Part shown: positions 35,056 to 44,920 of the stretch, piece by piece
Layout of the letters: each line of letters starts with the position of its first letter
How positions within the stretch are numbered: the first letter of the stretch is position 1
Assembly: GCF_007991335.1 (NCBI RefSeq)
Contig: NZ_BJYD01000006.1
Span: forward strand, 243,239-307,238
Length of the DNA stretch: 64,000 nt
DNA from: Halobacillus faecis
Lineage (GTDB): Bacteria > Bacillota > Bacilli > Bacillales > Halobacillaceae
Direction: 5' to 3'
Program-made: the position numbers and the translations under genes
Notes under the pieces: model-generated
What the model was told of the DNA's origin: nothing
Seen by the model: the letters and a program-made list of their open reading frames with translations, nothing else
The model's database searches: none

Positions 35056-36468
35056 TCACCCTCCTACCGTACTGGCGTATTTTCTAACATCGACAAAATG
35101 ACCTTCCAACGCTGCCGCTGCTGCCATTTCCGGACTGACGAGATGGGTACGGGCACCATTTCCCTGACGCCCCTCGAAGTTCCGGTTGGAAGTGGAAGCA
35201 CAGCGTTCCCCAGGTGGGACGATGTCATCATTCATAGCCAGACACATGCTGCAGCCGGCATCACGCCATTCAAATCCTGCAGTCAAGAAAATCGTATCCA
35301 GTCCTTCTGCTTCTGCTGCATCTTTCACAGATTTGGAACCAGGGACGACAAGAGCTCTCACCCCTTCATGGACGCGGCCGCCACGGACGATTTCTGCCGC
35401 TTTACGCAGATCGCTCAACCGGGAGTTTGTGCAGGAACCGATGAATACGTGCTCCACAGGGATTGATTCGATGCTCTGGTTTGCCTCAAGTCCCATATAT
35501 TCGATGGCACGCTCGATGCCGTCCCGATCTTCATCCACCGATTCAGGATCAGGGACGCGACCACCGACAGGAACACATTGAGAAGGATTCGTTCCCCATG
35601 TCACCTGCGGTTCAATCTCATCCGCATGAATCGTAAGCGTCTGGTCATATTCACATCCTTCATCGGAAGCTAAAGCGAGCCACTGTTCAGCTGCTTCATC
35701 AAAAGCTTCTCCTTCCGGCACATAGCGCTTGCCCCGCATGTAATCGATCGTCGTTGCATCAGGACTGATCAACCCGGCTCTCGCTCCTGCTTCGATGGAC
35801 ATGTTGCAGACGGTCATGCGTTCCTCCATTGAAAGGTTACGGACAGCCTCGCCGGTGTACTCGATCACATGACCTGTGCCAAAGCGGACCCCATACTTCC
35901 CAATAATCGCAAGAATTAAATCTTTCGCTGTGACGCCTGTTCCAAGCACCCCCTCAACATTGACTTGAAGGGTTTTCGGAGGGGCCTGCCAGAGAGATTG
36001 GGTCGCGAGCACGTGCTCCACTTCACTCGTTCCGATTCCAAAAGCGAGTGCTCCAAAAGCACCGTGTGTGGAGGTATGGCTATCCCCACAGACGATCGTT
36101 TTTCCGGGCTGAGTCAAACCAAGTTCCGGGCCGATGACGTGAACGATCCCTTGATCCGGGTGATTGATGTCCGCAAGTCGGACACCGAACTCTTCACAGT
36201 TTGCTTTTAATGTTTCCATCTGCTTTTTGGAAACTTCATCTTTAATGACATTCCGGTGGATCGTTGGTACGTTATGGTCCATCGTCGCATACGTACGATC
36301 CGGTCTTCTCACTTTCCTTCCGGCCATCCGCAATCCTTCAAACGCCTGGGGAGAGGTCACCTCATGAATCAGATGCAAGTCGATGTAGAGGAGGTTCGGC
36401 TTCCCTTCTTCTTCATGGACGACATGCTGATCCCAAATTTTTTCTACAATGGTTTTTGGATGACTCAT
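35056..36468 (-). CDS. leuC: 3-isopropylmalate dehydratase large subunit
   Basis: A 470-residue aconitase-family catalytic subunit. Fe-S cluster cysteines lie in [14 protein letters not shown] and GCSMCLAMN, and the active-site segment [30 protein letters not shown] is intact. Works with LeuD in the cytosol. AAGGGAG is upstream of the ATG. Confidence 0.96.
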   Translation of the reverse strand: MSHPKTIVEKIWDQHVVHEEEGKPNLLYIDLHLIHEVTSPQAFEGLRMAGRKVRRPDRTYATMDHNVPTIHRNVIKDEVSKKQMETLKANCEEFGVRLADINHPDQGIVHVIGPELGLTQPGKTIVCGDSHTSTHGAFGALAFGIGTSEVEHVLATQSLWQAPPKTLQVNVEGVLGTGVTAKDLILAIIGKYGVRFGTGHVIEYTGEAVRNLSMEERMTVCNMSIEAGARAGLISPDATTIDYMRGKRYVPEGEAFDEAAEQWLALASDEGCEYDQTLTIHADEIEPQVTWGTNPSQCVPVGGRVPDPESVDEDRDGIERAIEYMGLEANQSIESIPVEHVFIGSCTNSRLSDLRKAAEIVRGGRVHEGVRALVVPGSKSVKDAAEAEGLDTIFLTAGFEWRDAGCSMCLAMNDDIVPPGERCASTSNRNFEGRQGNGARTHLVSPEMAAAAALEGHFVDVRKYASTVGG

Positions 36469-36489
36469 TCCGTTCCGCTCCCTTCGTGT

Positions 36490-37596
36490 TTATACGTAAC
36501 AACGCATGATATTTTCTGTGGTATCACTTGTGGTGATTTGATCGACTACTCTTCGTGCCAATTCACTGCCACTGACGACGGTACCTCCGACGAGATCGAT
36601 GTCTGCGGTATGGTATCCTTCGTTCAACACTTCCTGTACAGCCGCTTCCACTTGTTCTGCTTCTTCTTCCATGCCGAAAGAATGCTTCAGCATCATCGCG
36701 ACAGATAGAATACTAGCGAGAGGATTCGCTTTATTCTCTCCTGCGATATCAGGGGCAGAGCCGTGGACCGGCTCGTAAAGTCCGACGCCTGTTTCATTTA
36801 AACTGGCAGAAGGCAGCATACCGAGCGATCCTGTCAGTACAGAAGCTTCATCACTCAAGATGTCCCCGAACATGTTCTCTGTGACGATGACATCAAAGTA
36901 TGCCGGATGGGTCACAAGTTTCATCGCTGCGGCATCCACAAGCATATGTTCAACCTTTACATCTGGATACTGCGCTTTTTTCTCCTCCACGACTTCCCGC
37001 CACATGCGGCTCGACTCGAGGACGTTCGCTTTATCGACTGATGTAAGATGCTTCCTTCGCACCTGCGCGCTTTGGAATGCCTGTTCGACGATCCTTTCAA
37101 TTTCCCGGCGTTCGTAAGCCAGGGTATCGACGACGGCATTTCCATTGTTTCGTCGTTCTCTGGGTTCTCCAAAGTACAACCCACCGGTCAGCTCACGGAC
37201 GATCAACAGATCACTTGCCGCGACGACCTCCTGCTTCAAAGGTGATGCATGGAGCAACTGCGGAAACGCTTTGACAGGACGGAGATTCGCAAACAACCCG
37301 AGTTGTTTGCGGATCCCGAGCAGCCCTTTTTCCGGTCTCATATGTCCGGGGAGCTGATCCCATTTCGGTCCACCAACCGCTCCTAGGAAAATAGCATCCG
37401 CTTTCCTTGCTGCTTCGACCGTATCCTCCGGAAGGGGCGTTTCGTGATTATCGATCGCCACTCCTCCGATGTCATGAGTCTCAAAAGTGAAAGTGTGCTG
37501 AAAGCGGTCCGCCACCGACTGCAACACGTTTTTAGCGGCTTTTGTCACTTCTGGACCGATCCCGTCTCCTGGCAAAAGTACGATATGTTTTTCCAT
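36490..37596 (-). CDS. leuB: 3-isopropylmalate dehydrogenase
   Basis: A 368-residue NAD+-dependent decarboxylating dehydrogenase in leucine synthesis. MEKHIVLLPGDGIGPEV is the N-terminus; NMFGDILSDEASVLTGSLGMLPSAS holds the Mg2+-binding aspartates and GSAPDIAG the NAD-binding loop. The second ATG (37596) is used because GGGGG lies 6-7 bases before it. Family length is normal. Confidence 0.95.
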   Translation of the reverse strand: MEKHIVLLPGDGIGPEVTKAAKNVLQSVADRFQHTFTFETHDIGGVAIDNHETPLPEDTVEAARKADAIFLGAVGGPKWDQLPGHMRPEKGLLGIRKQLGLFANLRPVKAFPQLLHASPLKQEVVAASDLLIVRELTGGLYFGEPRERRNNGNAVVDTLAYERREIERIVEQAFQSAQVRRKHLTSVDKANVLESSRMWREVVEEKKAQYPDVKVEHMLVDAAAMKLVTHPAYFDVIVTENMFGDILSDEASVLTGSLGMLPSASLNETGVGLYEPVHGSAPDIAGENKANPLASILSVAMMLKHSFGMEEEAEQVEAAVQEVLNEGYHTADIDLVGGTVVSGSELARRVVDQITTSDTTENIMRCYV

Positions 37597-37612
37597 GTGC
37601 ATCCCCCTTTAG

Positions 37613-39157
37613 TTATACTTGCACTTTTTGATAATTCTCCAACTTGCTTCTATATAATGTGCGGTTCACTGCGTTCAAGAAAGCATGAGCCGATGCTTCC
37701 AGAACATCCTGTGCAGATCCTCGGCCAGATGCTTTGATTCCATCGACAGTCAATTGAACGTGTACCTCTGCTAAAGCGTCGCGCCCTTTACCGATGGAAC
37801 TCAATTGATAGTCCTGCAGATGAACATCGGCATCAATCAAATCATCCAGCGTGTTGTAGATCGCTTCGACACTTCCTTCTCCCGTATTGGCCTTCTCAAC
37901 TTCTTCCCCATCCGGACGTGTCAAAAGAACAGTGGCTGTCGGACGGTTGATGCTTCCATATTGGACCTGGAAAGCTTTCAACTCGTATTTAGGCTGGTCT
38001 TCGTTTTCCGTCTGCGTGTCTGTCAAAATGGCGAAGAGATCATCATCCGTCACTTCTTTTTTCTTCCCTGTCAGTGTCTTAAATGATTCAAAAGCTTCCT
38101 TCAGCTTGTTTTCATTAAGATCAAACCCGAGTTCTTCCGCTTTCTGTTTGAACGCATGCCGTCCGGAGTGTTTTCCTAACACCATTCGATTGGAATCGAT
38201 GCCAACCATCGCTGGGGTGATAATTTCGTATGTCGTGGACTCCTTCAACACGCCGTCCTGGTGGATCCCGGATTCATGGGCGAAAGCGTTGCGCCCAACA
38301 ACCGCTTTGTTGCCAGGCACCTGCATCCCTGTCAGTCGGCTGACGAGATCGCTGGTGCGCTTGATTTCTTTCAGAACAAGCCCTGTTTCAAAATCAAAAC
38401 GATCTTGACGGATTTTCAATGCGACAGCGATTTCTTCTAGCGCTGCGTTTCCAGCGCGTTCTCCGATGCCATTAATCGTCCCTTCGATTTGTCTCGCGCC
38501 ATTTTCAATCGCAGCCAGGGAATTGCTTACGGCCATTCCCAAATCATCGTGGTTGTGGGTAGACAAGATTGCCTTATCGATGTTCGGTACGTTCTCTCTT
38601 ACATACCGGAAAAGCCGTCCGATTTCGTCGGGTGTTGTGAAGCCGACCGTATCCGGAAGATTGATGACACTCGCTCCAGCGTCAATCACCTTTTCGATGA
38701 TATGAACAAGAAAATCTTGATCGGATCTCAGTGCATCTTCTGCTGAAAACTGGACATGTGGAAACCTCTCTTTCGCATAGGTAACCATTTCTACCGCTTT
38801 TTCCACCACCTCATCTGGTGTCTTCTTCAGTTTGTGAGTCATATGAATTGGGGAAGTAGCGATGAAAACATGCAGCCTCGGCTCCGCTCCGCCTTTCAGA
38901 GCTTCCCATGCAATGTCGATGTCACGTTTGTTTGCTCGCGCTAAGCCCGTTACCGAACAACCGCGGACGGTATCAGCAATCTCTTTGACTGCCTCAAAGT
39001 CAGCTTGAGAGGAAGCGGGAAAACCCGCCTCCATAATATCTACACCTAAACGTTCCAGCTGTTTGGCAATTTCCACTTTTTCCAAACGATTCAAATTGAC
39101 ACCAGCGGATTGTTCTCCGTCTCTCAAGGTTGTATCGAAAACGTTAACGTGAGCCAT
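37613..39157 (-). CDS. leuA: 2-isopropylmalate synthase
   Basis: A 514-residue enzyme condensing acetyl-CoA with 2-oxoisovalerate. [13 protein letters not shown] carries the metal-binding aspartate and arginine; [23 protein letters not shown] the HxH metal ligands. The C-terminal LeuA dimer domain for leucine feedback (residues about 390-510) is complete. The start at 39157 (MAHVNVFDT) lies inside the end of ilvC and has AAAGGATG about 9 bases upstream, so translation is coupled. Confidence 0.95.
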   Translation of the reverse strand: MAHVNVFDTTLRDGEQSAGVNLNRLEKVEIAKQLERLGVDIMEAGFPASSQADFEAVKEIADTVRGCSVTGLARANKRDIDIAWEALKGGAEPRLHVFIATSPIHMTHKLKKTPDEVVEKAVEMVTYAKERFPHVQFSAEDALRSDQDFLVHIIEKVIDAGASVINLPDTVGFTTPDEIGRLFRYVRENVPNIDKAILSTHNHDDLGMAVSNSLAAIENGARQIEGTINGIGERAGNAALEEIAVALKIRQDRFDFETGLVLKEIKRTSDLVSRLTGMQVPGNKAVVGRNAFAHESGIHQDGVLKESTTYEIITPAMVGIDSNRMVLGKHSGRHAFKQKAEELGFDLNENKLKEAFESFKTLTGKKKEVTDDDLFAILTDTQTENEDQPKYELKAFQVQYGSINRPTATVLLTRPDGEEVEKANTGEGSVEAIYNTLDDLIDADVHLQDYQLSSIGKGRDALAEVHVQLTVDGIKASGRGSAQDVLEASAHAFLNAVNRTLYRSKLENYQKVQV

Positions 39158-40175
39158 GTGTGACCACATCCTTTTCTTTGGATTGGGACTTCTTGACGAA
39201 CGGCATCAGTTCACGGAGCTCTCTACCCACCTTCTCGATTTGATGATTGTTTTCACGGGCATTGATTGCATTGAACTCTGGACGATTCACCTGGTTCTCA
39301 AGGATCCAGCCTTTGGCGAACTTCCCTGTCTGGATATCTGTCAATACGTCTTTCATGCGGGCTTTCGTACTTTCATCGACGACGCGTGGACCTGATACGA
39401 AGTCACCCCATTGTGCTGTATCGGAGATGGAGTAACGCATGCCTTCAAGTCCGCCTTCATACATCAAATCAACGATCAATTTGAGCTCGTGCATACATTC
39501 GAAGTAGGCCACTTCCGGCTGATAACCAGCTTCTGTCAACGTTTCAAAACCGGCTTTCACAAGGCTTGAAAGTCCACCGCAAAGGACGGCCTGTTCACCG
39601 AAAAGATCGGTTTCCGTTTCTTCCTGGAAGGATGTTTCAAGGACTCCTGCACGGCCACCGCCGATGCCTTTCGCGTAAGCAAGAGCGATTTCTTTCGCTT
39701 CCCCAGTGACGTCTTGCTCGACACCGATCAATGCCGGTACACCAGCGCCTTCTCCAAATGTACGGCGAACAAGGTGTCCTGGTCCTTTTGGAGCTACAAG
39801 GAAAACATCGACATTTGATGGAGGAACAACTTGATTAAAGTGAACGTTGAATCCGTGAGCGAAAGCGAGTGCAGCTCCGGACTTCAAATTCGGTTTGATG
39901 GACTCTTCATAGACTCTTGGCTGATATTCATCAGGAAGAAGAACCATGACCACATCAGATTCTGCTACAGCATCGGCAACACTTTTCACTTCCAGTCCGT
40001 CCTGTTCCGCTTTATCCCATGACTTTCCTTTACGAAGACCAACAACGACGTTATGACCGCTTTCCTTCAAGTTTTGAGCGTGTGCATGACCTTGAGATCC
40101 ATAGCCTACAACAGCAATCTTTTTATTTTTTAGTACCTCGTCTTTGATATCGTTGTGGTAGTATACGTGTGCCAT
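39144..40175 (-). CDS. ilvC: Ketol-acid reductoisomerase
   Basis: A 343-residue class I enzyme that isomerises and reduces acetolactate and acetohydroxybutyrate with [29 protein letters not shown] is the Rossmann loop; [10 protein letters not shown] and the conserved acidic metal ligands ([25 protein letters not shown]) are present. Start at 40175 chosen by spacing from AAAGGATGG. The stop codon lies inside leuA. Confidence 0.96.
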   Translation of the reverse strand: MAHVYYHNDIKDEVLKNKKIAVVGYGSQGHAHAQNLKESGHNVVVGLRKGKSWDKAEQDGLEVKSVADAVAESDVVMVLLPDEYQPRVYEESIKPNLKSGAALAFAHGFNVHFNQVVPPSNVDVFLVAPKGPGHLVRRTFGEGAGVPALIGVEQDVTGEAKEIALAYAKGIGGGRAGVLETSFQEETETDLFGEQAVLCGGLSSLVKAGFETLTEAGYQPEVAYFECMHELKLIVDLMYEGGLEGMRYSISDTAQWGDFVSGPRVVDESTKARMKDVLTDIQTGKFAKGWILENQVNRPEFNAINARENNHQIEKVGRELRELMPFVKKSQSKEKDVVTHGSR

Positions 40176-40199
40176 TTGTACATCCATCCTTTCGGGAAA

Positions 40200-40721
40200 T
40201 TATTTTAATAGAGAGTAAGATTTGAATTCTGCTACTTGCGGCTGATGACCGCGGGTGAATGCGGTTAAGCCTGTTCTGGCAAGTTCTTTAATGCCATATG
40301 GCCTTAGTAGATCGATGAGCGCATCGACTTTATCCGATTTACCCGTCACTTGAACCGTAACGCTTTCTTTACTGACATCAATGATTGATGCACGGAACGG
40401 TTCGATGATCCCTTGGATTTCGCTGCGGATTTGCGGGTTGCTGATCACCTTTACCATCGCGAGCTCCCTGGCGACAATCGCTTTGTCTGTGATGTCTGAT
40501 ACCTTCAGAACATCGATTTGTTTGTTCAGCTGTTTGGTGAGCTGCTCAAGCTTACGATCATCCTCGACTTCCACGACGAACGTCATTTTTGAGACGCCTT
40601 CGGTCTCTGTCCGTCCGACAGAAATGCTTTCAATGTTGAATTGCCGCTTGGCAAGTAATCCTGTTACCCGGTTCAGCACACCGCTTCGATTATGAACGGT
40701 TGCTGTGACGATTCGCTTCAT
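40200..40721 (-). CDS. ilvN: Acetolactate synthase small (regulatory) subunit
   Basis: A 173-residue regulatory subunit. [34 protein letters not shown] is the N-terminal ACT domain that mediates valine inhibition, followed by the C-terminal domain found in Bacillus IlvH/IlvN. GGGGTGAAACG precedes the ATG, which overlaps the ilvB stop by four bases (ATGA). Confidence 0.95.
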   Translation of the reverse strand: MKRIVTATVHNRSGVLNRVTGLLAKRQFNIESISVGRTETEGVSKMTFVVEVEDDRKLEQLTKQLNKQIDVLKVSDITDKAIVARELAMVKVISNPQIRSEIQGIIEPFRASIIDVSKESVTVQVTGKSDKVDALIDLLRPYGIKELARTGLTAFTRGHQPQVAEFKSYSLLK

Positions 40722-42433
40722 CGTTTCACCCCAATCATTTCGTGTAGTCCTTTTCCTGGTGCGATCATCGGATAGACGTTCTCTTTTTGGAGGACTCGGC
40801 AATCGATGACCGCCGGCTGATCGTCCCCCAGAACTTTCGGCAGGACTTCCAAGAGTTCTTCCTGTGTTTCGATCTTATAACCAGGTACCTGGTAGCTTTC
40901 TGCAAGTTTCACAAAGTCCGGCTGCACATCGATGATAGACTCTGAGTATCTTTCACTATAGAACTTCTCCTGCCACTGTCTTACCATTCCTAACGCCTGA
41001 TTGTTGACGATCAGTACTTTGACAGGCAGTCTGCGTTCTTGTAAAACAGACAGTTCCTGAAGCGTCATCTGAAAACCACCGTCACCTACAACAGCGACAC
41101 ACGTGGAATCCATGTCAGCCAGCTGGGCTCCGATTGCTGCCGGGAACCCGTACCCCATCGTTCCAAGCCCACCTGAGGTGACCCAGCGGTTCGGCCTGTC
41201 AAATTGGTAGTATTGGGCCGCCCACATTTGATGCTGTCCGACATCTGTTGTAACGACTGCTTCTCCACCGGTATATTCATAAACTTTCTGCATGAGCCAC
41301 TGAGGAACGATCAGTTCATCCGGCTGGTCATGCCAGAGTGGATAATCGATTTTGTTTTGGCTGATCGCATCCATCCATCCTTTATGGTGCAATCCTTTCA
41401 CCGTTTTCGCGTTCAAAGCTTCCAGCGCTGCTTTGGCATCCGATACGATCGGAATGTGGGTCGGAATGTTTTTCCCGATTTCAGCAGGATCGATATCGAT
41501 ATGGGCGACTGTCGCGTTTGGGGCGAAGTGTTTCAAATTTCCTGTCAGTCTGTCATCAAAGCGAGAACCGATATTGATCAGAAGGTCGCATTCGTAAAGA
41601 GCTGTGTTTGCGGAATACGTCCCATGCATCCCAGCCATTCCGAGGGACAAATCGCAGGTGCCCGGGTAACTGCCGAGCCCGAGAAGCGTCGTTGTAACCG
41701 GAAGTTGGTAATTTTGGACGAATGCTTTCAACTCCTCCGAAGCACCTGCGTGAATGACACCGGACCCTGCAAGGACGACCGGTTTTTTCGCTTCCACAAG
41801 TGCGTCGTGCAGTTTACTCACTTGAAGTGGATTCGGTTTGACGGTTGGCTGATAGCCTGGCAAATGAAAATCACTCTTCACTTCCTTTGCGTAAACCGTT
41901 GAACTGATATCTTTCGGAATATCCACAACGACCGGCCCTGGTCTGCCTGTTGTCGCAATATGAAAGGCTTCATTCACGATCCTTGGCAGGTCCTCGATTT
42001 CCTGCACTTGATAATTATGTTTTGTAATCGGTGTTGTGATTCCCATGATGTCTGATTCCTGGAATGCATCGGTTCCGATGACCCCTTTGGCAACCTGACC
42101 GGTAAAAATTACGAGTGGAATGGAATCCATCATTGCATCCGCAATTCCTGTGACTAAGTTTGTCGCTCCTGGTCCAGATGTACCGATGACGACTCCTGCT
42201 TTGCCTGACACCCTTGCATATCCTTCCGCTGCGTGGATGGCGCCTTGTTCATGTCTTGGAAGAATGTGATCAAAACTGCCTTCTGCCCGGTAGATCGCAT
42301 CATAAATCGGTAAAACCGCGCCACCTGGATATCCGAATAACGTTTCAACACCTTGACCGATCAAAGCTTCCACCAGCAAATCGGCTCCTGTCTTCGTCGC
42401 GGTCTGCTGTTCCGCACTTGCCTGTGCCTTCAT
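40718..42433 (-). CDS. ilvB: Acetolactate synthase large (catalytic) subunit
   Basis: A 571-residue ThDP- and FAD-dependent acetohydroxyacid synthase. [13 protein letters not shown] and [18 protein letters not shown] (catalytic Glu) mark the N-terminal domain; [15 protein letters not shown]...[12 protein letters not shown] is the ThDP/Mg motif. The open frame continues to 42565, but that part is the T-box terminator, so the ATG at 42433 with GGAGG ten bases upstream is the start (42442 is too close). Expression should depend on readthrough of the T-box leader. Confidence 0.95.
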   Translation of the reverse strand: MKAQASAEQQTATKTGADLLVEALIGQGVETLFGYPGGAVLPIYDAIYRAEGSFDHILPRHEQGAIHAAEGYARVSGKAGVVIGTSGPGATNLVTGIADAMMDSIPLVIFTGQVAKGVIGTDAFQESDIMGITTPITKHNYQVQEIEDLPRIVNEAFHIATTGRPGPVVVDIPKDISSTVYAKEVKSDFHLPGYQPTVKPNPLQVSKLHDALVEAKKPVVLAGSGVIHAGASEELKAFVQNYQLPVTTTLLGLGSYPGTCDLSLGMAGMHGTYSANTALYECDLLINIGSRFDDRLTGNLKHFAPNATVAHIDIDPAEIGKNIPTHIPIVSDAKAALEALNAKTVKGLHHKGWMDAISQNKIDYPLWHDQPDELIVPQWLMQKVYEYTGGEAVVTTDVGQHQMWAAQYYQFDRPNRWVTSGGLGTMGYGFPAAIGAQLADMDSTCVAVVGDGGFQMTLQELSVLQERRLPVKVLIVNNQALGMVRQWQEKFYSERYSESIIDVQPDFVKLAESYQVPGYKIETQEELLEVLPKVLGDDQPAVIDCRVLQKENVYPMIAPGKGLHEMIGVKR

Positions 42434-42524
42434 TTTTTTCATCCCTCCTGTGTTAAACCTATCTTTTATGAAAAAGCGGATGACAACTGTATAGCCTCTC
42501 CGCTTAAAACCTTTCGTCTTTCGA

Positions 42525-42850
42525 ACAAAAAAGAGACCTTCTTCCTCCTCAGATTCCTGCAACACAACAACTATGTTGTAAGAATGTGAGGGGTGAAAAG
42601 GTCTCTCTTTACTTCCACGGTACCACCCTCATTCGTGAAGCTCACTAAAACAAGCTCCACCTCATGGGATTCAACATGAACCCCTTTTGATAACAGGTGC
42701 GGTGAAACACCTGGTCCCGCCTACTGGAAGATCGTTCGGCGTGGACACTCAAGGATGATGTCAGAATAAGATGTATTTCCGGGCTTCCAGCAACCCCGGC
42801 TCTCTGGGAATACAAGTACTTATTCCTTTATTCCTTTCATCGTGTTCGTA
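42525..42850 (-). promoter_or_regulatory. T-box leader controlling ilvB and downstream genes
   Basis: The conserved T-box AGGGTGGTACCGTG is at 42,616-42,629 (minus). Upstream is the Stem I distal part (AGAGAGCCGGGGTTGCTGGAAGCCCGG) and downstream a terminator in which AGAGACCTTTTC pairs with GAAGAAGGTCTCT before TTTTTT (42,525-42,612). The specifier loop lies between helices GAATA/TATTC and TGTATT/AATACA near 42,766-42,773; the triplet could be AUC (Ile) or CUU (Leu), which I cannot decide by eye. It lies between ilvE and ilvB, so ilvE escapes it. Confidence 0.92.
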
Positions 42851-42894
42851 TCATTTAATTTTCAATGCCTCGGATTCTACTCGGCTTTACTCTA

Positions 42895-43797
42895 TTAACT
42901 CACGTGCGCTTGATTTTTGCTGTACACTTTGTATCCATCTGTAGTCGTTACTTTTCTGAACTCTGAAAGCAGGTGGTTCGTGACAACGCCTGGCTTCCCT
43001 TCTCCAACTTTTCGCTGATCGACTTCCACGACGGCGATGACTTCTGCCGCTGTGCCTGTTAAAAATACTTCATCCGCAACGTAAACATCGTGTCGCGTAA
43101 ACGGCTGTTCCTTGACTTTGTAGCCTTTTTCTTCGGCTATATCAATAATGGCGTTACGTGTAATCCCTTCTAAAGCACCCAAATATGTCGGCGGAGTCAT
43201 GATCGTTCCATTCTTTACGATAAAGATGTTATCGGCAGATCCCTCCGTCACATAGCCTTGGTCATTCAGCATAAGCGCTTCATCTACTCCGGCTTGATTG
43301 GCTTCCATTTTCACAAGGATATTATTCAAGTAATTCAACGATTTCACTTGGGGTGGTAACACGTCCGGTCGGTTTCTTCTGCTTGAAACAGATGCGAGCC
43401 GGACTCCGCGTTCATATAATTCTTTCGGAAACAAAGCGAGTGCTTCAGCAATGACAACCAAGCGTGGATTTGCACAGCTGGCCGGGTCCAGACCCAGATT
43501 GCCGGCGCCTCTGGAAACGACGACGCGTATATATGCGGTTTCCAACTGATTTCGGCGGACGGTTTCAGCGATAATCTCTTCGAGTTCCTCCTTGCTATGT
43601 GGAATCTCGAGCATGATCGACTTCGCTGAATCATAAAGACGGTTCAAGTGTTCATCAAGCTTAAAAATGTTGCCTTCGTATACGCGAATCCCTTCGAACA
43701 CCCCATCTCCATATAAGAAACCATGATCATAAACGGAAACAACAGCTTCTTCTTTCTTCACGTATTCGCCGCTCATATAAATCCATTGGCTGCTCAT
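42895..43797 (-). CDS. ilvE: Branched-chain amino-acid aminotransferase (fold IV)
   Basis: A 300-residue PLP aminotransferase that performs the last step to Val, Leu and Ile. VSVYDHGFLYGDGVFEGIRVYEG, the arginine in YIRVVVSRGAGNLGLDP, the PLP lysine in VKSLNYLNNILVK and GYVTEGSADNIF are class IV hallmarks. The ATG at 43797 follows AAAGGAG by eight bases. It is the first gene of the operon, downstream of the CodY/cre promoter region and upstream of the T-box. Confidence 0.93.
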   Translation of the reverse strand: MSSQWIYMSGEYVKKEEAVVSVYDHGFLYGDGVFEGIRVYEGNIFKLDEHLNRLYDSAKSIMLEIPHSKEELEEIIAETVRRNQLETAYIRVVVSRGAGNLGLDPASCANPRLVVIAEALALFPKELYERGVRLASVSSRRNRPDVLPPQVKSLNYLNNILVKMEANQAGVDEALMLNDQGYVTEGSADNIFIVKNGTIMTPPTYLGALEGITRNAIIDIAEEKGYKVKEQPFTRHDVYVADEVFLTGTAAEVIAVVEVDQRKVGEGKPGVVTNHLLSEFRKVTTTDGYKVYSKNQAHVS

Positions 43798-43858
43798 TTT
43801 CAGCACTCCTTTCTTTTATAGTTTAATGTTTGAAATGATTAAAGAATGATAAAGAAAA

Positions 43859-43905
43859 TGTGGACCCTTCTGGTAAGCAATGATCTTACATTTTCAGGGT
43901 CCCAA
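43859..43905 (-). repeat. Inverted repeat with degenerate GGTCTTAC elements in the ilvE leader
   Basis: GGACCCT and AGGGTCC arms enclose a smaller GTAAG/CTTAC stem. ATCTTACATTTT (43,883-43,894) and CAGGTCTTACG (43,909-43,919) resemble the ACCAGGTCTTACA repeat found near gdh. Confidence 0.45.
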
Positions 43906-43968
43906 TCTCAGGTCTTACGCATGAACCAACCGGACGATTGAAGCGATCGATGTGGTTGATTGAGGACT

Positions 43969-43997
43969 ACTTTAAACCCATTTCGAGGGAAGGTCAA
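43969..43997 (-). promoter_or_regulatory. Promoter of the ilv-leu operon
   Basis: TTGACC (43,992-43,997) and TAAAGT (43,969-43,974) on the minus strand are 17 bases apart. The start of transcription would be near 43,962, 165 bases before ilvE. Confidence 0.75.
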
Positions 43998-44010
43998 CAG
44001 GTTTTTAGTA

Positions 44011-44025
44011 AATTTTCTGAACACT
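44011..44025. promoter_or_regulatory. CodY box upstream of the ilv-leu promoter
   Basis: AATTTTCTGAACACT matches 13 of 15 positions of the CodY motif AATTTTCWGAAAATT. It is centred about 56 bases upstream of the predicted start, as in B. subtilis ilvB control. Confidence 0.75.
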
Positions 44026-44044
44026 CAAAAGATTCTATGAATAG

Positions 44045-44058
44045 GTTAAGCGCTTACA
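44045..44058. promoter_or_regulatory. cre site upstream of the ilv-leu promoter
   Basis: TGTAAGCGCTTAAC (minus) matches 12 of 14 cre positions and has a symmetric TAAGCGCTTA core. Centred about 90 bases upstream of the start, the location from which CcpA activates the B. subtilis ilv-leu operon. Confidence 0.7.
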
Positions 44059-44299
44059 CCGTTGAGAGGCTTGACATCTCGTCTCTTTTTCTCTTTTCTT
44101 TTTTTCTTTTTTATCTCAAATGAGCGTGAATTCAACATGGAAACACACGAAAACATTCAGGCAATTATTCGCATTTTTTCTGCAAGAAACCACTTTTGTA
44201 CATGGAATTCTCAAATGAAAAATAGTGGACATTCGCCCTGCCTTCAGAGCCCGTCCCTTCATACAGTGTCGTATAGGATTAAAAAAGGTGGTGAAAGAT

Positions 44300-44413
44300 A
44301 TGGGCTGGTATGGTGGCTGCGGCGGATACGGCGGCAACTACGGAAGCACTTTCGTTTTGATCGTTGTATTGTTCATCCTTTTGATTATCGTAGGAGCTTC
44401 TTTCTACAACTAA
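44300..44413 (+). CDS. YjcZ family sporulation protein
   Basis: A 37-residue peptide, [15 protein letters not shown] followed by a hydrophobic helix [20 protein letters not shown]. The Gly/Tyr-rich head and conserved [11 protein letters not shown] helix define the YjcZ/YhaI-like family of tiny proteins made during sporulation and found in spores. GGTGGTG lies six bases before the ATG. The open frame upstream to 44225 has no family similarity and was excluded. Confidence 0.85.
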   Translation: MGWYGGCGGYGGNYGSTFVLIVVLFILLIIVGASFYN

Positions 44414-44422
44414 AACCTTTTC

Positions 44423-44545
44423 GTGTGAACCGCCTTTACCCGTTATAAGTGGTTCACACAAAAGCGGATCGTCAATATAGGGCTTTCCGCTAATCGGGTG
44501 TGCATAAAAAAGAACCAGAGGTCCTCACCACCTTCTGGTTCATTG
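44423..44545 (+). terminator. Hairpins downstream of yjcZ-like gene
   Basis: Two inverted repeats: GTGTGAACC/GGTTCACAC (44,423-44,459) without a T-run, and GAACCAGA-GGT/ACC-TCTGGTTC (44,512-44,541) followed by ATTGTTCGTT. A smaller AGCGGA/TCCGCT pair lies between. The second is the more terminator-like. Confidence 0.55.
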
Positions 44546-44577
44546 TTCGTTATCTTTGCAATTGAAAGAATTCGATA

Positions 44578-44613
44578 GAGAAATTGTTTTCTCAATATAG
44601 GTTTGGTTATAAT
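44578..44613 (+). promoter_or_regulatory. Promoter and palindromic operator of candidate small RNA
   Basis: TTGTTT (44,584-44,589) and TATAAT (44,608-44,613) are 18 bases apart; the -10 is perfect. The palindrome GAGAAATTGTTTTCTC (44,578-44,593) covers the -35 element and suggests repression by an unidentified dimeric regulator. Confidence 0.65.
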
Positions 44614-44619
44614 AGACGG

Positions 44620-44698
44620 CGAGACATATTCTCTACAACCTCTACCTGTAGAATGTCTCCCTCTTTCAATACCAGAGCGTAACCGCTCTGGTTTTTTT
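44620..44698 (+). ncRNA. Candidate small regulatory RNA of about 79 nt
   Basis: The predicted transcript folds into a 5' hairpin, GAGACAT (44,621-44,627) with ATGTCTC (44,653-44,659) plus TCTACA (44,632-44,637) with TGTAGA (44,647-44,652), left-side bulge ATTC. The loop is ACCUCUACC. A single-stranded linker CCUCUUUCAAUA follows, then an 8-bp terminator CCAGAGCG/CGCTCTGG with loop UAAC and seven T. Both unpaired parts are C/U-rich, like the ribosome-binding-site-targeting motifs of FsrA or RoxS, though overall it does not look like either. No ORF with a start signal fits inside. Confidence 0.65.
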
Positions 44699-44749
44699 AT
44701 GTAATTAAATGTTTATTATATCAATATAATGACTATACTCTTTTTTGTG

Positions 44750-44883
44750 GGCCGGTTTTCATCACGTAATTCATCGCCGCACACCGGCCTTCCTAAAATT
44801 ACTTTTTAGATCACCAAGATCTTAGTTTAAATCATGCATAAAGAAGCGAGTCGCCTATACATAATAGCCGTCCGCTTCTTTTT
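44750..44883 (+). other. Second hairpin-rich non-coding segment with terminator
   Basis: GGCCGGT (44,750-44,756) pairs with ACCGGCC (44,783-44,789); small stems CTAAAA/TTTTTAG and GATC repeats follow; the end is a terminator AAGAAGCG/CGCTTCTT (44,841-44,880) plus TTT. TATAAT at 44,724 could be a -10 element but no good -35 was seen. It may be another small RNA or the 3' region of the minus gene at 44,921. Confidence 0.35.
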
Positions 44884-44920
44884 AGTTCCGAAGACTTCTT
44901 TGGTCCGGAATTTCCGCGTT

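Noticed and set aside
42434..42565. N-terminal extension of ilvB
   Set aside because: This part forms the T-box terminator; a ribosome binding site precedes the ATG at 42433.
43938..44123. 61-codon plus-strand frame over the ilv-leu control region
   Set aside because: Overlaps the promoter, CodY and cre elements and has no ribosome binding site.
44225..44299. Longer YjcZ-like protein
   Set aside because: The first 25 residues have no family similarity; GGTGGTG directs initiation at 44300.
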